DNA of 64,000 nucleotides from Mycobacterium sp. SM1. Its GTDB lineage: Bacteria; Actinomycetota; Actinomycetes; Mycobacteriales; Mycobacteriaceae. Below the pieces are notes generated by a model. The model saw nothing but the letters and a program-made list of their open reading frames with translations, did not search any database and was not told the origin of the DNA. The stretch is taken from NCBI RefSeq assembly GCF_018361265.1, contig NZ_JAFLNH010000001.1, forward strand, positions 558,001 through 622,000, given 5' to 3'. Below are positions 1 to 13,712 of this stretch, one piece after another. Within the stretch, counting starts at the first letter, position 1, and each line of letters opens with the position of its first letter. The translations under genes and the position numbers were made by a program.

Positions 1-765
1 CTAGGTGGCCTGGGATTTTCGATGAAGTGGAATATGGGCTGGATGCACGATACGCTCGACTACCTCAGCCACGACCCGATCTATCGCAGCTATCACCACC
101 ACGAGATGACGTTTTCAATGCTCTATGCGTTCAGCGAGAACTTCGTACTGCCGCTCAGCCACGACGAGGTTGTGCATGGCAAGGGCAGCCTATGGGCACG
201 GATGCCGGGTAACGACCACGTGAAAGCCGCCGGGCTGCGCAGCCTGCTGGCTTACCAGTGGGCGCACCCGGGCAAGCAACTGCTGTTCATGGGCCAGGAG
301 TTTGGCCAGCGCGCCGAATGGTCCGAACAGCGCGGCGTGGACTGGTTCCAACTGGACGAAGACGGTTTTTCCCTTGGTATCCAGCGACTCGTGCGCGACC
401 TCAACGATATCTACCGTAGCCACCCCGCGCTGTGGAGCCAGGACTCGAGCCCCGAGGGGTATTCCTGGATCGACGCCAACGACTCGGCCAACAACGTGCT
501 GAGCTTCTTACGCTACGGCAGCGATGGCTCGGTGCTTGCCTGCGTGTTCAACTTCGCCGGCACGCAACACACCGGCTACCGGCTCGGCCTACCCAGGGCC
601 AGCCGGTGGCGTGAGGTGCTCAACACTGATGCCACGGCCTACCAGGGCTCCGGCGTCGGCAACCTGGGCGGCGTCGACGCCACCGACGAGCCGTGGCACG
701 GCCGCCCGGCGTCGGCGGTGCTGGTGTTACCGCCCACGTCGGCTCTGTGGCTGGAACCGGCTTAG
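1..765 (+). CDS. glgB: 1,4-alpha-glucan branching enzyme, C-terminal part (5' end outside window)
   Basis: The reading frame is open from base 1 to a TAG at 763-765, so the start lies outside the window and about 254 residues are visible. They match the C-terminal third of GlgB, the GH13 enzyme that moves alpha-1,4 glucan chains into alpha-1,6 branches during glycogen and capsular glucan synthesis. GH13 conserved region IV is visible as [12 protein letters not shown] (near residues 50-60 of the fragment), with the catalytic-site His-Asp pair. The remainder is the all-beta C-terminal domain ending SALWLEPA. In M. tuberculosis a PE_PGRS gene follows glgB; here only about 60 bp separate it from the convergent thioredoxin-like gene. 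Confidence 0.95.
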   Translation, partial: LGGLGFSMKWNMGWMHDTLDYLSHDPIYRSYHHHEMTFSMLYAFSENFVLPLSHDEVVHGKGSLWARMPGNDHVKAAGLRSLLAYQWAHPGKQLLFMGQEFGQRAEWSEQRGVDWFQLDEDGFSLGIQRLVRDLNDIYRSHPALWSQDSSPEGYSWIDANDSANNVLSFLRYGSDGSVLACVFNFAGTQHTGYRLGLPRASRWREVLNTDATAYQGSGVGNLGGVDATDEPWHGRPASAVLVLPPTSALWLEPA

Positions 766-826
766 CAGCGCCCAGCGGACCCACGCAAATCCCTGACCCG
801 ATTTTCGGTGACCACCGCGCCACGTC

Positions 827-1735
827 TCAGTAAAGCGCGTTGGCGAGGTTGCGCCGCGCGGCGATGACCTCGGGGTCCGACGGGTCGAAGAGGTCGAACA
901 ACTCGATCAGCCTAGTGCGCACCTTGGTGCGCTCATCGCCGGACGTGCGTCGCACCAGTGCGATCAGGCGATCAAACGCGGCGCCTACGTCCTGGTTGAG
1001 GATCTGTATGTCGGCAGCGGCGAATGCGGCCTCGATGTCATCCGGGGCCGCGTCGGCAATCCCTACAGCGTCGGGCCGCTGTGCGGTGGCACGCGTCAGA
1101 AAGTCGATCTGCCGTATCGCCGCTTTGGCTTCACCACTGCTCGGATTGGCGTCCAGGATCGCCTGATATGAGTTACGGGCGGCCGCGAAGTCCCCGGCCT
1201 GCAGTTGTTCTCGCGCCTGCGCCAGCGCCGGGTCGACCCGTTCTTCGGAACCCGGCGCGCCGCCAAGCTTGCCGGCCACCGCAGACAGCAAGGAGTCCAG
1301 CCAACGGCGCAATTGCGCAGGGGGCTGCATGCCCTGAAAGCTGGACACCGGCTGTCCCGCGGCCAACGCAACCACGGTGGGGACCACTTGGATGCCGAAA
1401 ACCTGGGCCACCCTGGGCACCGCTTCGACGTTGACCGTCACCAGTGACCACTTACCGCTGTCGGCGGCAGCTAGGCCCGCCAGGGCGTCGGCCAACTGGC
1501 GGCATACGTCGCTGCGCGGCGTCCACAGCAGCACCACCACCGGCACCTGGTTGGAGCGGACCAGCACCTCATCTTCGAAGTTAGCCTCGGTGATCTCGGT
1601 GCCGACCGCTTCCGCCGAGGCCCCTGCGGCCGCATTGCCACCGGCCGACGCCTTCCGTTGGGCCCGCTCTTTTAGAGCCGACAGATCGACGGCACCGGCC
1701 ATGGCAGGTCCAATCCGGGGTCCAGGACGCGTCAC
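827..1735 (-). CDS. Thioredoxin-fold/TPR protein, CnoX (YbbN)-like, Rv1324 homologue
   Basis: A 302-residue protein with an N-terminal thioredoxin fold (about residues 50-150) and a C-terminal TPR region containing ALAQAREQLQAGDFAAARNSYQ. This is the architecture of CnoX/YbbN chaperedoxins, which hold unfolded clients and pass them to chaperonins. The usual WCGPC site reads WTPRSDVC, so only one active-site-region cysteine remains and classic dithiol reductase activity is unlikely. I chose the GTG at 1735 because the N-terminus VTRPGPRIGPAMAGAVDL then matches the M. tuberculosis protein; the frame extends 16 codons further upstream. It is a single gene, convergent with glgB. The function is inferred from the fold. 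Confidence 0.85.
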   Translation of the reverse strand: MTRPGPRIGPAMAGAVDLSALKERAQRKASAGGNAAAGASAEAVGTEITEANFEDEVLVRSNQVPVVVLLWTPRSDVCRQLADALAGLAAADSGKWSLVTVNVEAVPRVAQVFGIQVVPTVVALAAGQPVSSFQGMQPPAQLRRWLDSLLSAVAGKLGGAPGSEERVDPALAQAREQLQAGDFAAARNSYQAILDANPSSGEAKAAIRQIDFLTRATAQRPDAVGIADAAPDDIEAAFAAADIQILNQDVGAAFDRLIALVRRTSGDERTKVRTRLIELFDLFDPSDPEVIAARRNLANALY

Positions 1736-1908
1736 AGGGTCAAGTCTGTCACGCGCCTCGGACGCCCCTCCACCCGGTCGCATCGACCAACGTCTCGGTG
1801 CCGACCCGACTTCGCGCCCTCGAGTGGCGATGCTGATCAGCCGTTGTGGCGGAGTTCACATGTGGCTCGCACCACACCGGCCAGCAAACGCCCGTGCCAG
1901 CCTCGTCG

Positions 1909-3090
1909 CTAGCCGGCCCGCAGGACCAGGGCATCACCCTGGCCGCCGGCGCCGCATAGGCCTGCAACCGCGTAGCCGGAGCCGCGACGCGCCAACTCAA
2001 GGGCGGCATGCAACGTGATGCGGGCTCCCGACATGCCAAGCGGATGCCCCACAGCGATCGCACCGCCGTTGACGTTAACGATTTCCGGGTCCACGCCGAG
2101 TTCCCGTATCGAGGCCAGCGCCACGGCCGCGAACGCCTCGTTGATCTCCACGACCGCGAGCTGATCGAGCGTAATGCCTTCCCGGGCAAGAGCCTTTTTG
2201 ATCGCGTTGGCGGGCTGTGACTGCAGCGTCGAGTCCGGGCCGGCCACCACACCATGGGCGCCGATCTCGACGAGCCAGGTAAGCCCGAGTTTTCGGGCTT
2301 TGTCCTTGTTCATCACGACAACCGCGGCAGCGCCGTCGGAGAGCTGCGACGCCGACCCGGCGGTGATCGTGCCGTCTGGCCGGAACGCGGGAGGCAGCCC
2401 GGCCAGCGATTCGGCGGTGATGTCGGCGCGAATGCCCTCGTCCATGCTGAACTGCAGGGGATCACCCTTACGTTGCGGGACGCGGACCGGCACCACCTCG
2501 TCGTCGAACACCCCGTCCTTCCACGCCGCAGCCGCCCGCTGATGTGAGCGCGCGGCGTACTCGTCCTGTTCCCGACGGCTGAACTTATCGACATCGTTGC
2601 GCTGCTCGGCAAGCGCTCCCATCGGCTGGTCGGTGAAGACGTCGTGCAAACCGTCGTAGGCCAGGTGGTCCAAAACCGTTACATTCCCGTACTTGTAGCC
2701 GGCCCTGCTGTTCATCAGCAGGTGGGGCGCCTGCGTCATGGATTCCTGTCCCCCGGCCACCACCACATCGAACTCCCCTGCCCGGATCAGCTGATCGGCA
2801 AGGGCGATGGCATCCAGGCCGGATAGGCACATCTTGTTGATGGTCAACGCAGGCACATCCCAACCGATGCCGGCCGCCACCGCGGCCTGACGAGCCGGCA
2901 TCTGACCGGCGCCCGCGGTCAGCACCTGACCCATGATCACGTACTCGACCAGCGAAGGCGGAACCTGTGCCTTCTCCAGTGCCGCCGCAATCGCAATGGC
3001 ACCCAGATCAGTGGCCGGAAAACCCTTCAACGAGCCCATCAACTTACCGATCGGGGTGCGGGCTCCAGCAACGATTACCGACGTGGTCAC
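1909..3090 (-). CDS. fadA4: Acetyl-CoA acetyltransferase (thiolase)
   Basis: A 393-residue thiolase that condenses two acyl-CoAs or cleaves a 3-ketoacyl-CoA, normally as a soluble tetramer. The nucleophilic cysteine is in [10 protein letters not shown] (about residue 90), the His motif is [10 protein letters not shown] (about 350), and the second catalytic cysteine is in [10 protein letters not shown] near the C-terminus. The GTG at 3090 is preceded by a GGAGG Shine-Dalgarno about 7 nt upstream, which decides the start over the longer frame to 3141. The gene is divergent from methylmalonyl-CoA epimerase, as in M. tuberculosis. This fits short-chain acyl-CoA and propionyl-CoA handling. Confidence 0.93.
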   Translation of the reverse strand: MTTSVIVAGARTPIGKLMGSLKGFPATDLGAIAIAAALEKAQVPPSLVEYVIMGQVLTAGAGQMPARQAAVAAGIGWDVPALTINKMCLSGLDAIALADQLIRAGEFDVVVAGGQESMTQAPHLLMNSRAGYKYGNVTVLDHLAYDGLHDVFTDQPMGALAEQRNDVDKFSRREQDEYAARSHQRAAAAWKDGVFDDEVVPVRVPQRKGDPLQFSMDEGIRADITAESLAGLPPAFRPDGTITAGSASQLSDGAAAVVVMNKDKARKLGLTWLVEIGAHGVVAGPDSTLQSQPANAIKKALAREGITLDQLAVVEINEAFAAVALASIRELGVDPEIVNVNGGAIAVGHPLGMSGARITLHAALELARRGSGYAVAGLCGAGGQGDALVLRAG

Positions 3091-3158
3091 GACTACCTCC
3101 AGGGCGGATAGAACGGCCGGTCTGCCCGGCCTACGAAGCACAATCTTCGCCGACAGGT

Positions 3159-3164
3159 TACCGT
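3159..3164 (+). promoter_or_regulatory. Candidate -10 box of a leaderless transcript for the epimerase gene
   Basis: TACCGT fits the mycobacterial TANNNT -10 consensus and ends 6 nt before the ATG at 3171. No Shine-Dalgarno is visible. This spacing would place the transcription start at or next to the start codon, giving leaderless mRNA. It is an inference from spacing only. Confidence 0.4.
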
Positions 3165-3170
3165 TAGGTT

Positions 3171-3653
3171 ATGACCACCGACCAAATCGACGCTCGTCCC
3201 ATCCTGGCGACCACGTTGGTTACGGCGATCGATCACGTCGGACTTGCGGTCCCTGACCTGGACGCCGCGATCGTGTGGTACCACGAGCACCTCGGCATGA
3301 TCCTGGTTCATGAAGAGGTCAACGAGGACCAGGGAATTAACGAGGCGATGCTGGCGGTCCGAGGTGCCCCTCCCGGCAGCGCGCAGCTTCAGCTGATGGC
3401 CCCTCTCGACGGGTCGTCGGCGATCGCGAAGTTCTTGGACAAGCATGGGCCCGGCATGCAACAACTGGCATACCGGGTCAGTGATCTCGAGGCGCTGACC
3501 GAGCGGTTGCGCGCCCAAGGCGTTCGGCTGATCTATGAGACTCCCAGGCGGGGAACGGCAAACTCGCGAATCAACTTCATTCACCCCAAGGACGCCGGCG
3601 GAGTGCTAATCGAATTGGTCGAGCCGGCTTCGATGTCCGACTCCGGGGTCTAG
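3171..3653 (+). CDS. mce: Methylmalonyl-CoA epimerase (VOC family)
   Basis: A 160-residue vicinal-oxygen-chelate protein that interconverts the R and S epimers of methylmalonyl-CoA, linking propionyl-CoA from odd-chain fatty acids and cholesterol to methylmalonyl-CoA mutase. It starts with IDHVGLAVPDLDAAIVWYH and carries the metal-site histidine in DHVGLAV, a Gln in QQLAYRV, a His in INFIHPKDAGG and a Glu in VLIELVEP, the expected ligands of the family. It corresponds to Rv1322A. It is divergent from fadA4 (80 bp between starts), and its TAG overlaps the stop of the convergent small gene by 4 bp. Confidence 0.9.
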   Translation: MTTDQIDARPILATTLVTAIDHVGLAVPDLDAAIVWYHEHLGMILVHEEVNEDQGINEAMLAVRGAPPGSAQLQLMAPLDGSSAIAKFLDKHGPGMQQLAYRVSDLEALTERLRAQGVRLIYETPRRGTANSRINFIHPKDAGGVLIELVEPASMSDSGV

Positions 3654-3946
3654 AGCCACACTCTGGTCGGACGTCGCCGCGTTCGCGCAGCCCAGCACAT
3701 CGTATGCCAGTGACGCCGGTCATCTACTCCGGCAAATGGTGAATCAACGGGCCATACCACTACATGTGCTGTGCCGGAGCGGATTTCGTGGTCACACCCT
3801 GGACACCGATAGTTCTTGACGGCACGAGCCCCGGCGACCGGTCGCACTTCATAGTCGTGTCCGTCGGGTCCGGTCTCCGCTCTGCGCGTAACCGGCAATA
3901 GCCAAATCGGCTGCTGCCGACGAGGCAGTCTGCGGCGGCGGGGCAT
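3650..3946 (-). CDS. Conserved actinobacterial small Cys/His protein (Rv1322 position)
   Basis: A 98-residue basic protein beginning MPRRRRLPRRQQPIW. It carries YRCPGCDHEIRSGTAHVVVWP and later HWHTMCW, so a CxxC pair plus His and Cys residues could form a zinc site. Such proteins are sometimes annotated as ATP/GTP-binding in actinobacteria, but I see no P-loop. The position corresponds to Rv1322. It lies 32 bp downstream of nucS on the same strand and is probably cotranscribed with it. Its function is unknown. Confidence 0.75.
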   Translation of the reverse strand: MPRRRRLPRRQQPIWLLPVTRRAETGPDGHDYEVRPVAGARAVKNYRCPGCDHEIRSGTAHVVVWPVDSPFAGVDDRRHWHTMCWAARTRRRPTRVWL

Positions 3947-3978
3947 TCCATCAGCTTAACCGAAACTCGCCGGAACAC

Positions 3979-4662
3979 TCAGAACAGCCGGTACTCGCCG
4001 CTGTCCAGACCGCGCATTTTATCGTAATCGAGTGTGACGCAACGGATGCCGCGATCAGCAGCCAGCGTGCGTGCCTGCGGTTTGATTTGCTGGGCGGCAA
4101 GAACTCCCTGCACCGGTGCGAGCCTGCTGTCGCGGTTGAGCAACTCGAGATAGCGGGTTAGCTGCTCAACACCATCGATCTCGCCGCGGCGCTTGATTTC
4201 GACCGCCACCGAGTAGCCGTGTTCGTCGCGGCACAGTAAGTCGACCGGCCCGATCGCGGTCATGTACTCCCGGCGGATCAGCGTATATCCCGCCCCCAGC
4301 AACTCGATATGCTCGGCGAGCAGCGCTTGCAGGTGGGCCTCGACGCCGTCCTTGACCAACCCTGGGTCGATGCCCAGCTCGTGGCTGGAATCATGCTCGA
4401 TCTCCGCAACGGTGATCCGCAGCTGCTCGCCGGCTTTGTTCTGCACCACCCAGACCCGCCGGGGGCCGTCGAGTTCCTCGGTAAGCCAGCACGGCGGGCT
4501 CATCCAGTTCAGCGGCTTATAAGCGCGGCCGTCGGCATGCACACTGACCGACCCGTCAGCCTTGAACAACAGCAGCCTGCGGGCCGGCGGCAGGTGCGCG
4601 GTAAGCCGGCCGAGATAGTCGACCGTACACCGGGCGATCACGAGCCGCACCCGACTCACCAT
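3979..4662 (-). CDS. nucS: Mismatch-specific endonuclease NucS/EndoMS
   Basis: A 227-residue NucS (Rv1321 homologue), the RecB-like nuclease that cuts both strands at G-T, G-G and T-T mismatches in the non-canonical mismatch-repair pathway of actinobacteria lacking MutS/MutL. The nuclease motifs are visible as [22 protein letters not shown] (about 150-171), giving the Asp, Glu and Lys catalytic set. The C-terminus LDSGEYRLF matches the family. The start is uncertain: ATG at 4662 gives [12 protein letters not shown], close to the M. tuberculosis start; the frame continues to 4692 and a GTG lies at 4659. No clear Shine-Dalgarno decides it. It is divergent from the adenylate cyclase gene. Confidence 0.9.
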   Translation of the reverse strand: MVSRVRLVIARCTVDYLGRLTAHLPPARRLLLFKADGSVSVHADGRAYKPLNWMSPPCWLTEELDGPRRVWVVQNKAGEQLRITVAEIEHDSSHELGIDPGLVKDGVEAHLQALLAEHIELLGAGYTLIRREYMTAIGPVDLLCRDEHGYSVAVEIKRRGEIDGVEQLTRYLELLNRDSRLAPVQGVLAAQQIKPQARTLAADRGIRCVTLDYDKMRGLDSGEYRLF

Positions 4663-4709
4663 AAGCCATGGGCTTCGAGCAAGCGGGAACAAATTAAGCT
4701 GGCGCCACC

Positions 4710-6314
4710 ATGACGGCCAAGAAGACGGTCGCCCAACGCCTGGGCCGGGTCCTTGAGGCGCTGACCCACCAAAGCGGCCGACTCTCGGAAACCCCCGCCT
4801 ACGGCTCCTGGCTGCTGGGCCGGGTGTCGGAAAGCCAGCGCCGGCGCCGGGTGCGCATTCAGATCATCCTCACCGTCTTCATCCTGGCTGCGAACCTGAT
4901 TGGGATCGGTGTCGCACTATTGCTGGTAACGGTGGCTTTCCCGGTGCCCAGTGTGGTCAGCGACGCCCCGGCGTGGCTTACTTTCGCGGTTGTCCCACTT
5001 TGGCTGGTAATCGTGCTGGCGGTCGGCACCTACTGGATCACCCGCCGAACCGTGACGGCACTGCGGTGGGCGATCGAGGAACGCCAACCCACCCGCACCG
5101 ATGAGCGCAACACCTTCCTGGCCCCGTGGCGGGTGGCGACGGTGCACCTCGTCCTGTGGGGGGTCGGTACGGCGTTTTTGACGACCCTCTACGGCCTGGT
5201 CAACAGTGGGTTCATCCCGCAGTTCCTGTTCTCGGTGAGCTTTTGCGGCGTACTGGTCGCCACCGGCTGCTACCTGTTAACCGAGTTCGCTTTGCGTCCG
5301 GTGGCAGCCCAAGCCCTGGAGGCAGGACCTCCGCCGCAGCGTCTCGCGACGGGCATCATGGGCCGGATCATGACGGTATGGCTGCTCGGCTCCGGTGTGC
5401 CCGTCATCGGCATCGCCGTCACCGCGATTTTCGTACTGTCGCTGCGCAATTTGACCGAGACCCAGTTCGCGGTCGCAGTGCTGATCATTTCGACGACGAC
5501 CCTGATCTTCGGATCCATCCTGATGTGGATCCTGTCGTGGCTGATCGCGACGCCAGTGCGGGTGGTGCGGTCGGCCCTCAAGCGGGTCGAACAGGGAGAT
5601 CTACGTGGTGATTTGATCGTGTTCGACGGCACCGAACTTGGCGAGCTGCAGCGCGGGTTCAACGCGATGGTCGACGGCCTACGCGAGCGGGAACGGGTGC
5701 GCGACTTGTTCGGCCGTCACGTCGGACGCGAAGTCGCTGCGGCAGCAGAACGCGAACCGCCGAAACTCGGTGGCGAAGAACGCCATGTCACAGTGGTTTT
5801 CGTCGACATCATCGGATCAACACAGCTTGTGACCGGCCGGCCCGCCACAGAGATTGTTCAGCTGCTCAACCGGTTTTTCGCGGTAATCGTCGACGAAGTG
5901 GACCGTCATTGCGGACTGGTCAACAAGTTCGAGGGCGACGCCGTGTTGGCGGTTTTCGGCGCTCCGAATCGCCTTGAGCACCCCGAGGACGCAGCACTGG
6001 CAGCCGCGCGCGCCATCGCTCGTCGCCTGAGCATCGAAGTGCCCGAGTGCGAGGCCGGCATCGGGGTGGCCTCGGGGAAGGTGGTCGCCGGAAACGTCGG
6101 CACCAAGGAACGGTTCGAATACACCGTGATCGGCGAACCGGTCCACGAGGCTGCACGGCTTTGCGAGCTGGCAAAATCGCACCGCACCCGGCTGCTCGCA
6201 TCGTCGGCCACGGTCTGCAATGCGGGCGCAAGCGAGCGCCCACATTGGGTTTTGGGCGACGCGGTGACGCTGCGGGGACACGACGAGCCGATCCGGATTG
6301 CCACGCCCGTTTAA
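4710..6314 (+). CDS. Membrane adenylate cyclase, class IIIb, with HAMP domain (Rv1318c/1319c/1320c family)
   Basis: A 534-residue membrane protein: six predicted helices (about 50-72, 88-110, 142-165, 170-192, 217-240, 255-280), a HAMP linker (about 280-335) and a class III cyclase domain (about 350-500). It makes cAMP from ATP at the inner membrane face. Metal aspartates are D366 (FVDIIGST) and D410 (KFEGDAV); K406 is the adenine-site lysine; T472 replaces the usual Asp, the class IIIb hallmark; R483 is the transition-state arginine. The asparagine four residues before that Arg is His479 (codon 6144-6146), a notable change. M. tuberculosis has three tandem paralogues here; this window has one. 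It is convergent with the rRNA operon. Confidence 0.92.
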   Translation: MTAKKTVAQRLGRVLEALTHQSGRLSETPAYGSWLLGRVSESQRRRRVRIQIILTVFILAANLIGIGVALLLVTVAFPVPSVVSDAPAWLTFAVVPLWLVIVLAVGTYWITRRTVTALRWAIEERQPTRTDERNTFLAPWRVATVHLVLWGVGTAFLTTLYGLVNSGFIPQFLFSVSFCGVLVATGCYLLTEFALRPVAAQALEAGPPPQRLATGIMGRIMTVWLLGSGVPVIGIAVTAIFVLSLRNLTETQFAVAVLIISTTTLIFGSILMWILSWLIATPVRVVRSALKRVEQGDLRGDLIVFDGTELGELQRGFNAMVDGLRERERVRDLFGRHVGREVAAAAEREPPKLGGEERHVTVVFVDIIGSTQLVTGRPATEIVQLLNRFFAVIVDEVDRHCGLVNKFEGDAVLAVFGAPNRLEHPEDAALAAARAIARRLSIEVPECEAGIGVASGKVVAGNVGTKERFEYTVIGEPVHEAARLCELAKSHRTRLLASSATVCNAGASERPHWVLGDAVTLRGHDEPIRIATPV

Positions 6315-6350
6315 CATCACCTTTAGGGCGGAGGGTGGCTAGCCGATGAA

Positions 6351-6385
6351 AACACCCCCGCACGCCGTGTGGGGTGGGGGGTGTT
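6351..6385. terminator. Hairpin between convergent cyclase gene and rRNA operon, likely bidirectional terminator
   Basis: AACACCCCC (6351-6359) pairs perfectly with GGGGGTGTT (6377-6385) around a 17-nt loop that can itself fold. Read on the minus strand the stem runs straight into TTTTC, so it fits an intrinsic terminator 7 nt after the 5S gene. On the plus strand it lies 37 bp after the cyclase stop. Confidence 0.6.
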
Positions 6386-6391
6386 GTGGGG

Positions 6392-6508
6392 TGTTCGGCG
6401 GTGTCCTACTTTTCCACCCGTGCTGGGTAGTATCATCGGCGCTGGCTGGCTTAGCTTCCGGGTTCGGGATGGGTCCGGGCGTTTCCCAGCCGCTATGGAC
6501 CGCCGTAA
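6392..6508 (-). rRNA. rrf: 5S ribosomal RNA
   Basis: Read on the minus strand the gene begins TTACGGCGGTCCATAGCGG and ends with ACACCGCCGAACA, the complementary termini of mycobacterial 5S rRNA, with the internal CCGAACCCGGAAGCTAAG segment. About 117 nt. It is the last gene of the operon and is followed at once by the hairpin terminator. Confidence 0.95.
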
Positions 6509-6596
6509 CTTTTTGTGTTCTTTTCTTTTTGTTGTGGTGGTGTGGTGGGTGTGTGGTGGGGTGTGGGTTGTGCTGGTGTGGTTGGGTGTGTGTGGG
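6509..6596 (-). other. 23S-5S internal transcribed spacer (ITS2)
   Basis: About 88 bp of very low-complexity sequence, GT-rich on the plus strand (CA-rich in the RNA). No tRNA is present, as expected in mycobacteria. Confidence 0.7.
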
Positions 6597-11535
<4,939 letters not shown>

Positions 11536-11654
11536 CCCCACTCCCTTTACACAAGGAAGCCAAATACGAGGTACTGATCAGGAGAAATCCCGACAAAAAC
11601 ACCACACCCCAACACGGGGCCATCAGGATGCGGCAAAAACAACAACAAACAACA

Positions 11655-11700
11655 CCATCAACACACTATTGAGTTCTCAAACAACACCCTTCAGCGGGCA
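11655..11700 (-). promoter_or_regulatory. rrn leader with antitermination-type conserved block
   Basis: In the minus-strand leader, between promoter and 16S, lies GTTTGAGAACTCAATAGTGT, the block conserved in actinobacterial rRNA leaders and associated with antitermination and processing. It is preceded by GGGTTGCCCGCTGAAGGGTG, which can form a short hairpin. The assignment rests on similarity to known leaders. Confidence 0.6.
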
Positions 11701-11708
11701 ACCCTGTT

Positions 11709-11737
11709 ACTATACTCCGCGGTATCAGGAACGTCAA
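11709..11737 (-). promoter_or_regulatory. rRNA operon promoter
   Basis: On the minus strand TTGACG (11732-11737) and TATAGT (11709-11714) are separated by exactly 17 bp, a near-consensus SigA promoter. It lies about 170 bp upstream of the mature 16S 5' end and corresponds in position to the P3 (PCL1) promoter of M. tuberculosis rrnA. A second promoter nearer to murA is known in M. tuberculosis; I do not see a convincing one here. Confidence 0.8.
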
Positions 11738-11780
11738 CTTCACTCCGCTCCAGAGAAGCAGGGCGCGGTGTAACTCGCTT

Positions 11781-13034
11781 TTACTCTACCCGCTCAATCT
11801 CGGCACCCAGGCTGGTGAGGTTTTCCACGAAGAGCGGATAGCCGCGATCAATGTGGAAGACGTCGTGTACCTCTGTGTCGCCGTCGGCAACGAGCCCCGC
11901 CAGCACCAGGCCAGCACCCGCCCGGATGTCCGAACTCCACACCGGCGCGCTCGAGAGTTGCGGCAAGCCACGCACGACGGCGTGGTGCCCGTCGGTGCGG
12001 GCGTCGGCGCCTAGGCGGATCATCTCCTCGACGAATCGGAACCGTGCTTCGAACACGTTTTCGGTGATCATGGATGTTCCGTCCGCGATCGAGGCCAAAG
12101 CGATCGCCATCGGCTGCAGATCGGTGGGGAACCCAGGAAACGGCAATGTCGCGACATTGACCGCCTTCGGCCGCTCGTACTGCGTGACCCGGAAGCTGTC
12201 CGCAGTTTGCGTGACGGTGGCGCCGGCGTCGTGCAGCTTGTGCAGCACCACCTGCAGGTGAGCCGGATCAACCCCGGTCACCGTGATGTCGCCGCGGGTC
12301 ATCACCGCAGCGATGCCCCAGGTGGCAGCCACGATGCGGTCGCCGATCACGCGGTGCTCGGTCGGATATAGCCGCGGCACGCCGGTTATCGTCATCGTCG
12401 GTGAACCCGCGCCTTCGACCTTCGCGCCCATCTGGTTGAGCATCGTGCAGAGATCGACCACGTCAGGTTCGCGAGCCGCGTTGTGAATGGTGGTAACGCC
12501 CTCAGCCAGGACGGCTGCCATTAGGATGTTCTCAGTAGCTCCCACCGATGGGAACTCAAGTTGAATCTCGGTACCGCGCAGGGTATCCGCCTGAGCCACA
12601 ACGCATCCATGCTCAATATTGCAGTCTGCACCCAGTTGACGCAGGCCAGCCTGGTGCATGTCCAGCGGGCGTGAGCCGATCGCATCGCCACCGGGCAGAG
12701 CAACCCTGGCCCGTTTGCATCGGGCGACCAACGGTCCCAGCACGCACACCGAGGCGCGAAACTGCCGCACCGCAGCGAAGTCGGCATCGTACTTGGGTTC
12801 GTCCGGCGAGGTGATTCGGACCGTGTCGCCGGCGAGTTCTACGTGAGCGCCGAGCCCACGCAGTACCTCCGCCATCAACGGGACGTCGAGGATGTCGGGG
12901 CAGTTGGTGATCGTGCTGGTACCCTCGGCCAGCAAGGCCGCGGCCATCAGCTTCAGCACGCTGTTCTTGGCACCGCCGACAGCAACCTCGCCCGACAACC
13001 GATTGCCGCCAGTAACCACGAACCGCTCAGCCAC
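11781..13034 (-). CDS. murA: UDP-N-acetylglucosamine 1-carboxyvinyltransferase
   Basis: A 417-residue MurA that transfers enolpyruvate from PEP to UDP-GlcNAc, the first committed step of peptidoglycan synthesis in the cytoplasm. The N-terminus [17 protein letters not shown] and the Lys-Asn pair in [13 protein letters not shown] (about 22) match the family. The catalytic loop reads [16 protein letters not shown]: residue 117, Cys in most bacteria, is Asp, the change that makes mycobacterial MurA insensitive to fosfomycin. The gene is codirectional with and just upstream of the rRNA operon. Confidence 0.96.
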   Translation of the reverse strand: MAERFVVTGGNRLSGEVAVGGAKNSVLKLMAAALLAEGTSTITNCPDILDVPLMAEVLRGLGAHVELAGDTVRITSPDEPKYDADFAAVRQFRASVCVLGPLVARCKRARVALPGGDAIGSRPLDMHQAGLRQLGADCNIEHGCVVAQADTLRGTEIQLEFPSVGATENILMAAVLAEGVTTIHNAAREPDVVDLCTMLNQMGAKVEGAGSPTMTITGVPRLYPTEHRVIGDRIVAATWGIAAVMTRGDITVTGVDPAHLQVVLHKLHDAGATVTQTADSFRVTQYERPKAVNVATLPFPGFPTDLQPMAIALASIADGTSMITENVFEARFRFVEEMIRLGADARTDGHHAVVRGLPQLSSAPVWSSDIRAGAGLVLAGLVADGDTEVHDVFHIDRGYPLFVENLTSLGAEIERVE

Positions 13035-13092
13035 TCGGGTTAGTTTAGCGAGACGGTGCCGCCCCTGTCAGTCAGCCCAGTCGCTGGCCCGG

Positions 13093-13098
13093 TACCGT
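13093..13098 (+). promoter_or_regulatory. Candidate -10 box of a leaderless transcript for the adenosyltransferase gene
   Basis: TACCGT, identical to the hexamer before the epimerase gene, ends 7 nt before the ATG at 13106. No Shine-Dalgarno is visible. Inference from spacing. Confidence 0.4.
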
Positions 13099-13105
13099 TT
13101 GACGT

Positions 13106-13699
13106 ATGGCTGTTCACCTGACGCGCATCTATACGCGTACCGGGGACGACGGCACCACCGGCTTGAGCGATTTCTCGCGGGTCGCCAAGACCGACGTCCG
13201 GTTGGTGGCGTATGCGGACTGCGACGAGGCGAATGCGGCAATCGGCCTTGCGCTCGCGCTTGGAAATCCTGACCAGCACCTCAGGGATGTACTCCAGCGC
13301 ATCCAGAATGACCTGTTCGACGCCGGCGCGGACCTGTCCACTCCGATCGTCAAGAGTCCGAAGTATCCGCCCCTGCGAATCACCCAACGCTACATCGAAC
13401 GGCTAGAGAAATGGTGTGACGAACACAACGCCGATTTGCCTGCACTGAATTCTTTCGTTCTGCCTGGTGGTTCCTCGCTCTCAGCCCTGCTCCACCTCGC
13501 CCGCACCATTGTTCGTCGCGCCGAGCGCTCTGCGTGGGCCGCGGCCGAAGCCTACCCGGAGAGTGTAAGTGCAATGCCCGCAAAGTATCTGAATCGGCTC
13601 TCGGATCTGCTGTTCATCCTGGCGCGGCGGGCCAACCCGGGCGGCGACGTACTCTGGAAACCAGGCGGTGGCACTCAGACAGCGCGGCCCGAGAGCTGA
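13106..13699 (+). CDS. PduO-type ATP:cob(I)alamin adenosyltransferase
   Basis: A 197-residue homologue of Rv1314c. The enzyme transfers the adenosyl group of ATP to cob(I)alamin to make coenzyme B12, needed by methylmalonyl-CoA mutase. The N-terminal ATP-binding motif TRTGDDGTTGL (about 9-19) and the C-terminal RRAER and YLNRLSDLLFILAR motifs are those of the PduO family. It is divergent from murA (71 bp between starts) and convergent with the DUF2550 gene. The product fits with the epimerase gene 10 kb away in the same propionate pathway. Confidence 0.92.
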   Translation: MAVHLTRIYTRTGDDGTTGLSDFSRVAKTDVRLVAYADCDEANAAIGLALALGNPDQHLRDVLQRIQNDLFDAGADLSTPIVKSPKYPPLRITQRYIERLEKWCDEHNADLPALNSFVLPGGSSLSALLHLARTIVRRAERSAWAAAEAYPESVSAMPAKYLNRLSDLLFILARRANPGGDVLWKPGGGTQTARPES

Positions 13700-13712
13700 A
13701 TACGGCAACCGA

